Shown one piece after another: positions 7,511-14,132 of a stretch of DNA of 15,153 nt (within the stretch, counting starts at the first letter, position 1; the number at the start of each line of letters is the position of its first letter). The notes below the pieces were generated by a model that worked only from the letters and a program-made list of their open reading frames with translations, did no database searches and was not told the DNA's origin. A program made the translations under genes and the position numbers. Source of the DNA: Pseudomonadota bacterium (GTDB taxonomy: Bacteria; Pseudomonadota; Alphaproteobacteria; Caulobacterales; Caulobacteraceae); assembly GCA_023445955.1 (NCBI GenBank), contig JAEXJH010000317.1, positions 1 to 15,153 of the forward strand. The letters are read 5' to 3'.

Positions 7511-8475
7511 TGCTCGCGATCCAAGCCGTCCGCACAGGTGGTCCCGAGGTGCTGGAGGCCGTCGAGCTTCCTGTCCCCTCGCCGGCCGCCGGCCAGATCC
7601 TGGTCCGCCACCAGGCCGTCGGGCTGAACTATATCGACACCTATCACCGCTCTGGCCTCTACCCGCTGAAGATGCCGGCGGTAATCGGTCTTGAGGCGGC
7701 GGGGATCGTCGAGGCGCTCGGCGACGGCGTCACCCGGTTCCAGGTCGGCGACCGCGTCGCTTACAACGGGACGATGGGCGCCTATAGCGAAGCGGCGGTC
7801 GTTCCGGCCGAGCGCGCGGTGATGGTCCCTGAAGGCGTCAGCATGGAGACCGCGGCCGCCGTCCTGCTGAAAGGCATGACGGCCGAGTTCCTCGTTCGGC
7901 GGTGTTTCCACGTGAAACCTGGCGACCTCGTCCTAGTCCACGCGGCCGCCGGCGGCGTTGGTCAGATCCTCGTGCAATGGTGCAAGGCCCTGGGCGCGAC
8001 GGTGATCGCCACCGCGGGCGGCAAGGCCAAGCTGGCGCTCGCCCGTGATCTCGGCGCGGACCACGCCATCGACTACGGCCACGAAGACGTCGCAGCCCGG
8101 GTCGCCGAGATCACCGGCGGCAAGGGTGTCGCGGTCGTCTATGACGGGGTCGGCAAGGACACCTGGGACGCCAGCTTCAAGAGCCTGGCCCGCCGCGGGG
8201 TCCTGGTCACCTTCGGCAACGCCTCGGGGCCGGTGGCGCCCTTCGCGCCGCTGGAGCTGTCGGGCAAGTCGCTGTTCGTCACCCGCCCGCGCCTGTTCGA
8301 CTATATCGGCACGACCGAGGAACTGGACGAAAGCGCCGAGGCTCTGTTCGCCGTTCTGGAGTCGGGCGCGGTGAAGGTCGACATCGGCCAGACCTTCCCG
8401 TTGGCCGAGGCACGTGCCGCCCACGAAGCGTTGGAGGGCCGTCGCACTACCGGCGCCACCTTGCTCATTCCGTAG
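7510..8475 (+). CDS. Quinone oxidoreductase, zinc-independent MDR family (QOR type)
   Basis: A 321-residue NADPH:quinone reductase-like member of the medium-chain dehydrogenase/reductase family. It has the N-terminal GroES-like fold (GLNYIDTYHRSGLYP near 38-52, a QOR hallmark), the motif GLEAAGIVEALG (60-71), and the nucleotide-binding AAAGGVG (145-151). The zinc-binding cysteines of alcohol dehydrogenases are absent. It ends TTGATLLIP, typical of the family. The start ATG overlaps the previous stop by one base, giving translational coupling to the dienelactone hydrolase. A parS-like site at 7905-7918 encodes FHVK (133-136), directly before the conserved PGD segment. The gene ends at the bidirectional terminator at 8502-8529. 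Physiological substrate is not evident. Confidence 0.92.
   Translation: MLAIQAVRTGGPEVLEAVELPVPSPAAGQILVRHQAVGLNYIDTYHRSGLYPLKMPAVIGLEAAGIVEALGDGVTRFQVGDRVAYNGTMGAYSEAAVVPAERAVMVPEGVSMETAAAVLLKGMTAEFLVRRCFHVKPGDLVLVHAAAGGVGQILVQWCKALGATVIATAGGKAKLALARDLGADHAIDYGHEDVAARVAEITGGKGVAVVYDGVGKDTWDASFKSLARRGVLVTFGNASGPVAPFAPLELSGKSLFVTRPRLFDYIGTTEELDESAEALFAVLESGAVKVDIGQTFPLAEARAAHEALEGRRTTGATLLIP
7905..7918. other. parS: Candidate parS site inside the quinone oxidoreductase gene
   Basis: TTTCCACGTGAAAC keeps the CACGTG core and the whole right half, differing from the perfect palindrome at positions 1 and 4; position 4 is the C seen in common natural parS variants. It is translated as F-H-V-K, the same frame as the mnmE site. 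It is the nearest candidate to the origin, about 5 kb away. Confidence 0.7.
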
Positions 8476-8501
8476 GACCGAACGCGGTAGCACCGAACAA
8501 A

Positions 8502-8529
8502 AAAGGCCCCGGGTAGAACCGGGGCCTTT
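8502..8529. terminator. Bidirectional intrinsic terminator between quinone oxidoreductase gene and rho
   Basis: AAAGGCCCCGG (8502-8512) pairs perfectly with CCGGGGCCTTT (8519-8529) around GTAGAA. On the minus strand, the rho direction, the hairpin is followed by a run of six T, a strong intrinsic terminator. On the plus strand the run is only CCTTTCTC, so termination of the upstream gene may be weaker. Confidence 0.92.
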
Positions 8530-8543
8530 CTCGTATCTCGGTA

Positions 8544-8561
8544 TGAGTCCGCTTGGACTCA
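8544..8561. repeat. Perfect hairpin with two GANTC sites at the rho stop
   Basis: TGAGTCC (8544-8550) and GGACTCA (8555-8561) form a 7-bp stem with a GCTT loop. Both arms contain a CcrM target (GAGTC and GACTC), and the right arm includes the rho stop codon. It lies 15 bases before the main terminator on the minus strand. Confidence 0.6.
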
Positions 8562-9991
8562 GGTGTTCATCGACTGGAAGAAGTCGCCGTTGGTCTTCGA
8601 CTGACGCAACTTGTCGAGCAGGAACTCGATCGCGTCCGACGCGCCCATCGGGTTGAGGATGCGGCGCAGGACATAGGTCTTCTGCAGTTGGTCGCGCGGC
8701 GTGATGAGCTCTTCCTTGCGCGTGCCCGACTTGAGCACGTCGATGGCCGGGAAGATGCGCTTGTCGGCGACCTTACGATCGAGGACGATTTCCGAGTTAC
8801 CGGGCCCTTGAACTCTTCGAAGATCACTTCGTCCATGCGGCTGCCGGTGTCGATCAGGGCCGTGGCGATGATCGAGAGCGAACCGCCCTCCTCCACGTTA
8901 CGCGCCGCGCCGAAGAAGCGCTTCGGACGTTGCAGGGCGTTGGCGTCGACACCGCCGGTCAGCACTTTGCCCGACGACGGGACGGTGGTGTTGTAGGCGC
9001 GGCCCAGACGCGTGACCGAGTCCAGCAGGATGACGACATCGCGCTTGTGCTCGACCAGGCGCTTGGCCTTCTCGATGACCATCTCGGCCACCTGCACGTG
9101 GCGGGTCGCCGGCTCGTCGAAGGTCGAGGCGATGACCTCGCCCTTCACCGTGCGCTGCATGTCGGTGACTTCTTCCGGGCGCTCATCGATCAGCAGGACG
9201 ATCAGGTAGCACTCGGGGTGGTTGGTCTCGATCGACTTGGCGATGTTCTGCAGCATGACCGTCTTACCCACGCGCGGCGGGGCGACGATCAGGCAGCGCT
9301 GGCCCTTGCCGAGCGGGGCGACGATGTCGATGACGCGACCCGATCGATCCTTGATGGTCGGATCGGGCAGTTCCATATTCAGGCGCTCGTCGGGATAGAG
9401 CGGCGTCAGGTTGTCGAAGTGGATCTTGTGCTTGACGTTGTCAGGCGCTTCGAAATTGATCTTGGCCACGCTGGTCAGGGCGAAGTAGCGCTCGCCTTCC
9501 CGCGGCGAGCGGATGGCGCCGTCGACGCTGTCGCCGGTGCGCAGGCCATACTTCCGGATCTGCGAGGGCGAGACGTAGATGTCGTCCGGGCCCGGCAGGT
9601 AGTTGGCTTCCGGCGAGCGCAGGAAGCCGAAGCCATCCTGCACAACTTCCATGGTGCCCGAACCCGAGATCTCCACGCCTTCTTCGGCGAGGGTCTTCAG
9701 GATCGCGAACATCATGTCCTGCTTGCGCATGGAGTTGGCGTTCTCGACCTCGAAGGTCTCGGCGAACGCCAGCAGGTCGGCCGGGGATTTCTCCTTCAGC
9801 TCCTGCAGGGACATGGACTTCAGGCCCAGGGCGGCGACGGCGTCGGCGATGCCGGACCCGTCGTCTTCGCCTTCGGCCTCGACTTCCGCATCGGCGGAAG
9901 CGGCCTCGACCGTCGTATCGATGTCGACGGAGGACTCTTCGGGGGCAGCTTCTTCAGCGGCCGGGATTTCGTTTTCGGTTTCTTCGGTCAT
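8559..9991 (-). pseudogene. rho: Transcription termination factor Rho, frameshifted in this sequence (likely sequencing error)
   Basis: Rho is the hexameric RNA-dependent ATPase that ends transcription. From ATG at 9991 the protein has an acidic N-terminal extension (1-about 48), the Rho N-terminal and RNA-binding domains ([15 protein letters not shown] near 120-134), Walker A APPRVGKT (237-244), [15 protein letters not shown] (266-280) and Walker B VVILLDS (319-325). The frame is intact to FEEFKG (391-396). There one base is missing between 8803 and 8804, where TGN should follow. The other frame then continues correctly through SGTRKEEL to DFFQSMNT and a TGA at 8559-8561. Restoring the base gives 477 residues. 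As read, about 80 C-terminal residues, including the SGTRKEE segment, are lost and replaced by unrelated sequence ending at 8567. Rho is reported to be essential in Caulobacter, so an assembly error is more likely than a true mutation. A TTG at 10003 is an alternative start. Confidence 0.93.
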
Positions 9992-10053
9992 GACAAGACT
10001 CAAGAGTGGGCGCGGACCCCAGGGCGGAGTCCGGCCGGTAGAACTTTGATGGT

Positions 10054-10074
10054 CATGCTGGTTGGACCAGCATG
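10054..10074 (-). promoter_or_regulatory. Hairpin in the rho leader
   Basis: CATGCTGGT (10054-10062) and ACCAGCATG (10066-10074) form a perfect 9-bp stem with a TGG loop, about 60 bases upstream of the rho start. Because rho genes in other bacteria are autoregulated through their leaders, this could be an attenuator or operator; it could also terminate the upstream haem operon. The rest of 10075-10243 shows no gene. Confidence 0.4.
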
Positions 10075-10218
10075 CGCGTCGGTTGGCGATGACGCGGTCG
10101 CTTGGGGGACAGACCTTGGAGCGGATCGCTCGCGGGGCGCACCAGGACGGGCGCCAGTCCGTGAAAGAAGCTTCGTTGGTTTAGAAACGAACCTATTGGA
10201 TGCAAACCACGCGGGGGA

Positions 10219-10237
10219 CCGGCGGTCAAGCCGCCGG
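10219..10237 (-). terminator. GC-rich hairpin after hemJ
   Basis: CCGGCGG (10219-10225) and CCGCCGG (10231-10237) pair around a 5-base loop just after the hemJ stop. No T run follows on the minus strand, so it is at best a non-canonical terminator or a 3'-end stabiliser. Confidence 0.4.
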
Positions 10238-10243
10238 CCAGAC

Positions 10244-10711
10244 TCAGTGATTCAGGAACTTCGTCGTCACCGACAGGACGATGACGATGGCCAGCACGAA
10301 CGGGATCTCGTTCGTGGCCCGCCAGAACTTCTCCGAGCGGGTGTTCTCGCCGCGCTCGAACTTCTTGCGCGAGGCCGACAGGAAGCCGTGCCAGCCATAG
10401 AGGCCGACCAGGCAGACCAGCTTGGTGATCATCCAGGGCTGGGCCAGGAAGCTCCAGCCGCGGATCTGGCTGTCGGCCAGGATCAGGCACACGCCGAACA
10501 CCAAGGTCGCGATCGAGGCCGGGTTGATGATCACGCGCAGCAGCCGGCGCTCCATGACCTTGAAGGTCTCGTCCATCTCCGAGCCGGGCGCGGCGCCGGT
10601 GTGGTAGACGAACAGGCGCGGCAGGTAGAGCAGGCCCGCCATGAAGGCGATGACCGACAGGATGTGCAGGCCGCGGAACACGTTGAAGTGGGCCACCAGG
10701 AAATCGGTCAT
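10244..10711 (-). CDS. hemJ: Protoporphyrinogen IX oxidase HemJ
   Basis: HemJ is the membrane-bound, haem-containing enzyme that oxidises protoporphyrinogen IX to protoporphyrin IX, the substrate of ferrochelatase. The 155-residue protein has about four transmembrane segments (roughly 14-30, 58-79, 92-108 and 136-150). Candidate key residues are His16 in RGLHILSVIAFMAGLLYLPR, His37 (VYH), Arg/Glu in MERRLLRVI, and Lys97 in WMITK followed by GWHG (His108). Its ATG at 10711 overlaps the hemH stop by 4 bases (ATGA), so the two are translationally coupled. No hemG or hemY is in the window, which fits HemJ being the oxidase of most alphaproteobacteria. The 3' end lies at the hairpin 10219-10237. 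Confidence 0.93.
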   Translation of the reverse strand: MTDFLVAHFNVFRGLHILSVIAFMAGLLYLPRLFVYHTGAAPGSEMDETFKVMERRLLRVIINPASIATLVFGVCLILADSQIRGWSFLAQPWMITKLVCLVGLYGWHGFLSASRKKFERGENTRSEKFWRATNEIPFVLAIVIVLSVTTKFLNH

Positions 10712-11736
10712 GCCGAGGCCTCCGCATTGCAGGGACAGGTTTCAGGGCCGCGCCAGTCGCCGCCGGGGATGACCCCGCCCGCATCGATGGCCTTGCCGAC
10801 CATGGCGGCCAGACCGGCGATGAACTCGGGCGCATCGCCCAGGGCCGGCACGCGGATATAGGGGGCTACCCCGACGTCCCGGGCCAGCTCGGCGTATTCG
10901 TGGTCCAGCTCGACCAAGGTCTCGACGTGCTCGGAGACGAAGGCGATCGGGGTGACGATCACGCCCTTGCCGTCCGCGCCCGCCCGACGGATCTCGTCGT
11001 CGGTCGAAGGCCCGATCCACTTCATCGGTCCGACCCGGCTCTGGTAGCAGACGGTCCAGTCCAGGTCCGCCGGCAGCTTGGCGGCGACGGCGGCGGCCGT
11101 GGCCTCGATCTGCTTCTGGTAGGGATCGCCGGCCAAGATGACCTTCTCCGGCAGGCCGTGGGCCGAGAACAGCAGCCGCACGTTCGCCGGCGAACCGGCC
11201 TGCTCCCAGGTCTCGCGGATCAGCCGGGCGTGCGCTTCGACCAGTCCTGCCTCGTCGGGATAGCAGCACACCGTGGTCTGGCGGCCGCCGCCATTATAGG
11301 TCTCGCGCCACGCCTTCAGCGACGAGCCCGTCGTGGTCGCCGAATACTGCGGATAGAGCGGCAGCAGCACGATCTCGTCGGGTGCGTAAGCCTTCACCGC
11401 TTTCGCCGTCTCGCCGGTCAGCGGGTTCCAGTAGCGCATGGCGATGAAGCACTTGGCCTCGACGCCCGGCAGGCTCCTGGCCAGTTCGGCTTCCAGCGCC
11501 CGCGCCTGCTTCTCCGTCTCCGGCAGCAGCGGTGAACCGCCGCCCATGATCGCGTAGTTGGCCTTGGCCATCTTCTCGCGGGTCGAGGCGATCAGCGCCG
11601 CGATCGGATAGCGGGCGATGGCCGGCAGGCCGATGATCGCCGGATCGCGGAACAGGTTGAACAGGAACGGCCGCACCGCGCGCGGACCATCCGGCCCGCC
11701 GAGATTGAACAGGACGACGGCGAGCTTCTTGCCCAC
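10708..11736 (-). CDS. hemH: Ferrochelatase HemH with probable C-terminal iron-sulfur motif
   Basis: HemH inserts ferrous iron into protoporphyrin IX to form protohaem. The 342-residue protein has the family motifs MRYWNP (100-105), LPLYPQYSATTTGS (125-138), the catalytic-site SAHGLPEK with His193 (191-198), YQSRVGP (231-237) and SEHVETLVELD with Glu272 (268-278). It ends with ETCPCN (Cys334, Cys336), and there is a Cys157-Cys158 pair. C. crescentus ferrochelatase is known to carry a [2Fe-2S] cluster, and these cysteines are the plausible ligands; the assignment of individual ligands is my inference. The start is GTG at 11736, immediately after the hemE stop (TAA-GTG), and the 3' end overlaps hemJ by 4 bases, giving a compact hemE-hemH-hemJ unit. 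Confidence 0.95.
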   Translation of the reverse strand: MGKKLAVVLFNLGGPDGPRAVRPFLFNLFRDPAIIGLPAIARYPIAALIASTREKMAKANYAIMGGGSPLLPETEKQARALEAELARSLPGVEAKCFIAMRYWNPLTGETAKAVKAYAPDEIVLLPLYPQYSATTTGSSLKAWRETYNGGGRQTTVCCYPDEAGLVEAHARLIRETWEQAGSPANVRLLFSAHGLPEKVILAGDPYQKQIEATAAAVAAKLPADLDWTVCYQSRVGPMKWIGPSTDDEIRRAGADGKGVIVTPIAFVSEHVETLVELDHEYAELARDVGVAPYIRVPALGDAPEFIAGLAAMVGKAIDAGGVIPGGDWRGPETCPCNAEASA

Positions 11737-12780
11737 TTAGCCGCCCACCTTCTGGCCCGTGACCCGCTCCAGCACCAGCTCGACATGGGCGATCGGCGTG
11801 TCGGGCAGGATGCCGTGGCCCAGGTTGAAGATGTAAGGGCCCTGGTTCCACTGCTCCAGCAACTGGTCGACGCGGCGCAGGAGCTCGTCCCCGCCAGCCC
11901 GCAGCAGCAGCGGATCGAGCGCGCCCTGGATGGTCTTGGTCTTCTGGATCGATTGACCCAGCTTCGCCGAGGCCGAGGTGTCCAGCGCCACGCCCTGCAC
12001 CGGAACCTTGGCCGCATAGTCCTCGACCAGCGTGCCGGCGCCGCGGGGGAAACCGATGATCGGAACCGTTACGCCGCGCGCCCGCAGGCCCTCGATGATC
12101 CGAATGTGCGGCTGGGTGACCAGACGATCGAACAGCGGCTCCGACAGACCCTCTGCCCAGCTCTCGAAAAGCTTCAGGGCTTGAGCCCCCGCATCGACCT
12201 GCATGGCCAGATAGTCGATCGTCGAGTCGACCAGCACCTGGATCAGCGCATCGAGCTTCTCGGCGTTCTGGTAGGCGTAGGTCCGCGCGCCGCTGCGATC
12301 GCTTGAGCCCTTCTCGATCATGTAGGTCGCCACGGTCCATGGCGCGCCGGCGAAGCCGATCAGGGCCTTGGACGGATCGAGCGCCGAACGAACCCTTGTC
12401 AGCGTCTCCCCGACGAGCTTGAGGGCCTCGCCCGCATTCCCGGCCCTTTCGGCCATGGACTCGATCGACGGCATTTCGCCCAGCTTCGGACCTTCGCCGG
12501 CCTCGAACCATACCTTCTGGCCCAGCGCGCCCGGGATCAGCAGGATGTCGGCGAACACGATCGAGGCGTCGTACGGGAACCGGCGCATCGGCTGCAGCGT
12601 GACTTCCGCCGCCTTCTCGGGGTCGAAGCAGAAGCTGATGAAGTCCGGAGCCGTGGCGCGCACCGCGCGATACTCCGGCAGATACCGCCCCGCCTGGCGC
12701 ATGAACCAGATCGGCGGATGGACGTGCGTCTCGCCGGCGAGCGTTGAGAGAAATTTAGGAGTCTGGGTGGGAGACGTCAT
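11737..12780 (-). CDS. hemE: Uroporphyrinogen decarboxylase HemE
   Basis: HemE removes four carboxyl groups from uroporphyrinogen III to give coproporphyrinogen III. From the ATG at 12780 it is 347 residues, normal for the family, with the signature RQAGRYLPEYR (28-38), SIVFADILLIP, GFAGAPWTVATYM and NLGHGILPDTP. An in-frame ATG at 12822 would add 14 residues and is preceded by AAGGG; I prefer 12780 because the extra residues (arginine- and proline-rich) are not part of the fold, but neither start has a decisive ribosome binding site. In C. crescentus hemE is transcribed from promoters inside the origin, including a strong CtrA-repressed one that also affects replication. The same arrangement is visible here: the AT-rich segment and CtrA box lie 70-85 bases upstream. 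Confidence 0.94.
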   Translation of the reverse strand: MTSPTQTPKFLSTLAGETHVHPPIWFMRQAGRYLPEYRAVRATAPDFISFCFDPEKAAEVTLQPMRRFPYDASIVFADILLIPGALGQKVWFEAGEGPKLGEMPSIESMAERAGNAGEALKLVGETLTRVRSALDPSKALIGFAGAPWTVATYMIEKGSSDRSGARTYAYQNAEKLDALIQVLVDSTIDYLAMQVDAGAQALKLFESWAEGLSEPLFDRLVTQPHIRIIEGLRARGVTVPIIGFPRGAGTLVEDYAAKVPVQGVALDTSASAKLGQSIQKTKTIQGALDPLLLRAGGDELLRRVDQLLEQWNQGPYIFNLGHGILPDTPIAHVELVLERVTGQKVGG

Positions 12781-12850
12781 GGCTCGGGTTAAAGCCCGGC
12801 GAGGGTTCGGGCTCAAGCCCATAAGGCCCTTAAGATCTTTCTATCATATC

Positions 12851-12865
12851 TTAATAAGAAATTAA
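12851..12865. promoter_or_regulatory. CtrA box 1, in the AT-rich origin segment
   Basis: TTAA-TAAGAAA-TTAA is an exact TTAA-N7-TTAA match. It lies upstream of hemE in the most AT-rich part of the region, where CtrA would both block unwinding and repress promoters directed toward hemE. Confidence 0.88.
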
Positions 12866-12972
12866 GATTGAAGGAAGGTGTTGGAGGGCAACTGCATAGT
12901 GGGGAAAACCCCTGGCAGGCGAGTGACTCGCACAGCCCATCCGCCTTTGCCCCCAGCCCTTCCCACATGTGA

Positions 12973-12987
12973 TTAAGGATCTGTTAA
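12973..12987. promoter_or_regulatory. CtrA box 2, inside an inverted repeat
   Basis: TTAA-GGATCTG-TTAA is an exact match. It is flanked by CCCACATG (12963-12970) and CATGTGGG (12989-12996), so the box sits at the centre of a larger imperfect palindrome with a 2-base insertion on the left side. Confidence 0.88.
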
Positions 12988-13020
12988 TCATGTGGGCAAC
13001 TTAGCAGCGCTTTGAACCTC

Positions 13021-13035
13021 TTAATGAATTCTTAA
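13021..13035. promoter_or_regulatory. CtrA box 3
   Basis: TTAA-TGAATTC-TTAA is an exact TTAA-N7-TTAA match in the middle of the origin, 33 bases from box 2, close enough for cooperative CtrA binding. Confidence 0.88.
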
Positions 13036-13226
13036 CGCGACGAGGCGGGCGAAAGACCCTCGGCGAGACTCTGTCCGCAGCTTTGGACAGCCGGGATTCA
13101 CTTAATCGGGGATGCGGGGCGAGCCTGGGGATGGTACGCGAGCAATGCGACCGTTGATCACAGCGGCGCCATGACACGACGCCTCAAGGGCCATTTGGCG
13201 CCCGGGCGTCCCCAGAGGCAGGCCAA

Positions 13227-14132
13227 GTGGTTAAACAACCGTTAACGGATGATCCACAGGAGAGTCTGGCTCAGGGGGAAGGCGAACGGCTGCCGCCGCG
13301 CTTCGCCACCTACTTCCATATCCACCTGGTGTCGGACTCCACGGGCGAGACCTTGAACGCCATGGCGCGCGCGGTGTGCGCCCGTTTCACCGATATCCTG
13401 CCTATCGAACACATCTACGCGTTGGTGCGTTCCACGCGGCAACTTGACCGGGCGTTGGAAGAAATCGCCGGCGCGCCGGGCGTGGTGATGCACACCATCG
13501 TTGATCCGGGCCTGCGGTCGGCGCTGGAAGAAGGCTGCCGCAAGCTGGAAATGCCCTGCATTGCGGCGCTGGATCCGGTGATCAGCGCCATGTCGCGCTA
13601 TCTGGGGGCGCGGATCTCGACCCGGGTCGGCGCCCAGCACGCCCTGACCAACGACTATTTCGACCGCATCGAGGCCCTGGACTACGCCATCGCGCACGAC
13701 GACGGCCAAGGCGGCCAGGACCTGACCCAGGCCGACGTCATCCTGGTCGGCGTGTCGCGGACCTCCAAGACCCCGACCTGCATCTATCTGGCGCACCGCG
13801 GCGTGCGCGCCGCCAATGTGCCGCTGGTCCCGGGCCGGCCGCCGCCGCAGGACCTGTTCGAGCTGAAGAACACCCTGATCGTCGGCCTGATCACCTCGCC
13901 CGACCGCCTGATCCAGATCCGCCGCAACCGCCTGCTCTCCCTCAAGGAGAATAGAGAGAGCGACTATGTGGACAGCGACGCCGTTCGCCAGGAGATCATC
14001 GCCGCTCGCCGCCTGTTCGAGCGGATGAACTGGCCGGTGATCGACATTACCCGCCGCTCGGTCGAGGAGACGGCGGCGGCGATCATCAACCTGCTATCGG
14101 GCGGCCGCGGCAAGGTCGAGGTCCTGGGATGA
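13227..14132 (+). CDS. ppsR: Pyruvate, phosphate dikinase / PEP synthetase regulatory protein (DUF299)
   Basis: This 301-residue bifunctional kinase/pyrophosphorylase uses ADP to inactivate, and phosphate to reactivate, its target dikinase. Motifs are the N-terminal [13 protein letters not shown] (31-43), the P-loop [15 protein letters not shown] (175-189), LVPGRPPP (200-207) and the C-terminal [12 protein letters not shown] (273-284). Whether the target is pyruvate phosphate dikinase or PEP synthetase cannot be told from the sequence; the dikinase is more usual in alphaproteobacteria. The start is GTG at 13227 with AGAGG 8 bases upstream. No ATG exists before residue 45, which would remove the conserved N-terminus. 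The first 11 codons overlap a CtrA box and a DnaA box. This gene is the first to the right of the origin and overlaps maf by 4 bases. Confidence 0.92.
   Translation: MVKQPLTDDPQESLAQGEGERLPPRFATYFHIHLVSDSTGETLNAMARAVCARFTDILPIEHIYALVRSTRQLDRALEEIAGAPGVVMHTIVDPGLRSALEEGCRKLEMPCIAALDPVISAMSRYLGARISTRVGAQHALTNDYFDRIEALDYAIAHDDGQGGQDLTQADVILVGVSRTSKTPTCIYLAHRGVRAANVPLVPGRPPPQDLFELKNTLIVGLITSPDRLIQIRRNRLLSLKENRESDYVDSDAVRQEIIAARRLFERMNWPVIDITRRSVEETAAAIINLLSGGRGKVEVLG
13231..13245. promoter_or_regulatory. CtrA box 4, overlapping the ppsR start
   Basis: TTAA-ACAACCG-TTAA is an exact match. It starts 2 bases after the GTG start codon of ppsR, so it overlaps codons 2-7, and lies 4 bases from a DnaA G-box. 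CtrA here could limit DnaA access and ppsR expression. Confidence 0.85.
13250..13258 (+). promoter_or_regulatory. DnaA box (G-box type), adjacent to CtrA box 4
   Basis: TGATCCACA differs from the consensus TTATCCACA by one base and matches the moderate-affinity G-box class described for the Caulobacter origin. It is inside the first codons of ppsR. Confidence 0.8.

Larger units (their letters stand above)
12781..13258. other. Chromosomal replication origin (Cori)
   Basis: The gap between hemE and ppsR carries the elements known from the C. crescentus origin. These are an AT-rich stretch (about 12826-12872) that could unwind, four exact TTAA-N7-TTAA CtrA boxes (12851, 12973, 13021, 13231), a DnaA G-box at 13250-13258, and GANTC sites at 12925-12929, 13067-13071 and 13095-13099, with a fourth at 13262-13266. 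Lone TTAA half sites lie at 12789, 12830 and 13102. CtrA represses initiation in swarmer cells, DnaA starts it, and CcrM methylation marks replication state. The region also has an inverted repeat CTGTCC/GGACAG (13071-13076 and 13085-13090). No gene is evident; a short ATG frame at 13171-13245 is not supported. Confidence 0.93.

Noticed and set aside
8930..10861. A 643-codon open frame on the plus strand opposite rho and hemJ
   Set aside because: It runs antisense to clear homologues, has no recognisable domain, and is the expected by-product of high GC third positions on the real strand. The same applies to the frame at 3063-4322 opposite mnmG.
13154..13162. TTGATCACA as a DnaA box in the origin
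   Set aside because: It lacks one C of the TGATCCACA pattern and fits poorly. The TTTTCCCCA-like sequence on the minus strand near 12899-12908 has two mismatches and was also left out as too weak.
12781..13226. An IHF site in the origin
   Set aside because: Known for C. crescentus, but I found no good match to the WATCAANNNNTTR consensus by eye, so it is not annotated.
13171..13245. A 24-codon ATG frame just before ppsR
   Set aside because: It is in a different frame from ppsR, ends within the CtrA box, and has no ribosome binding site or recognisable sequence.
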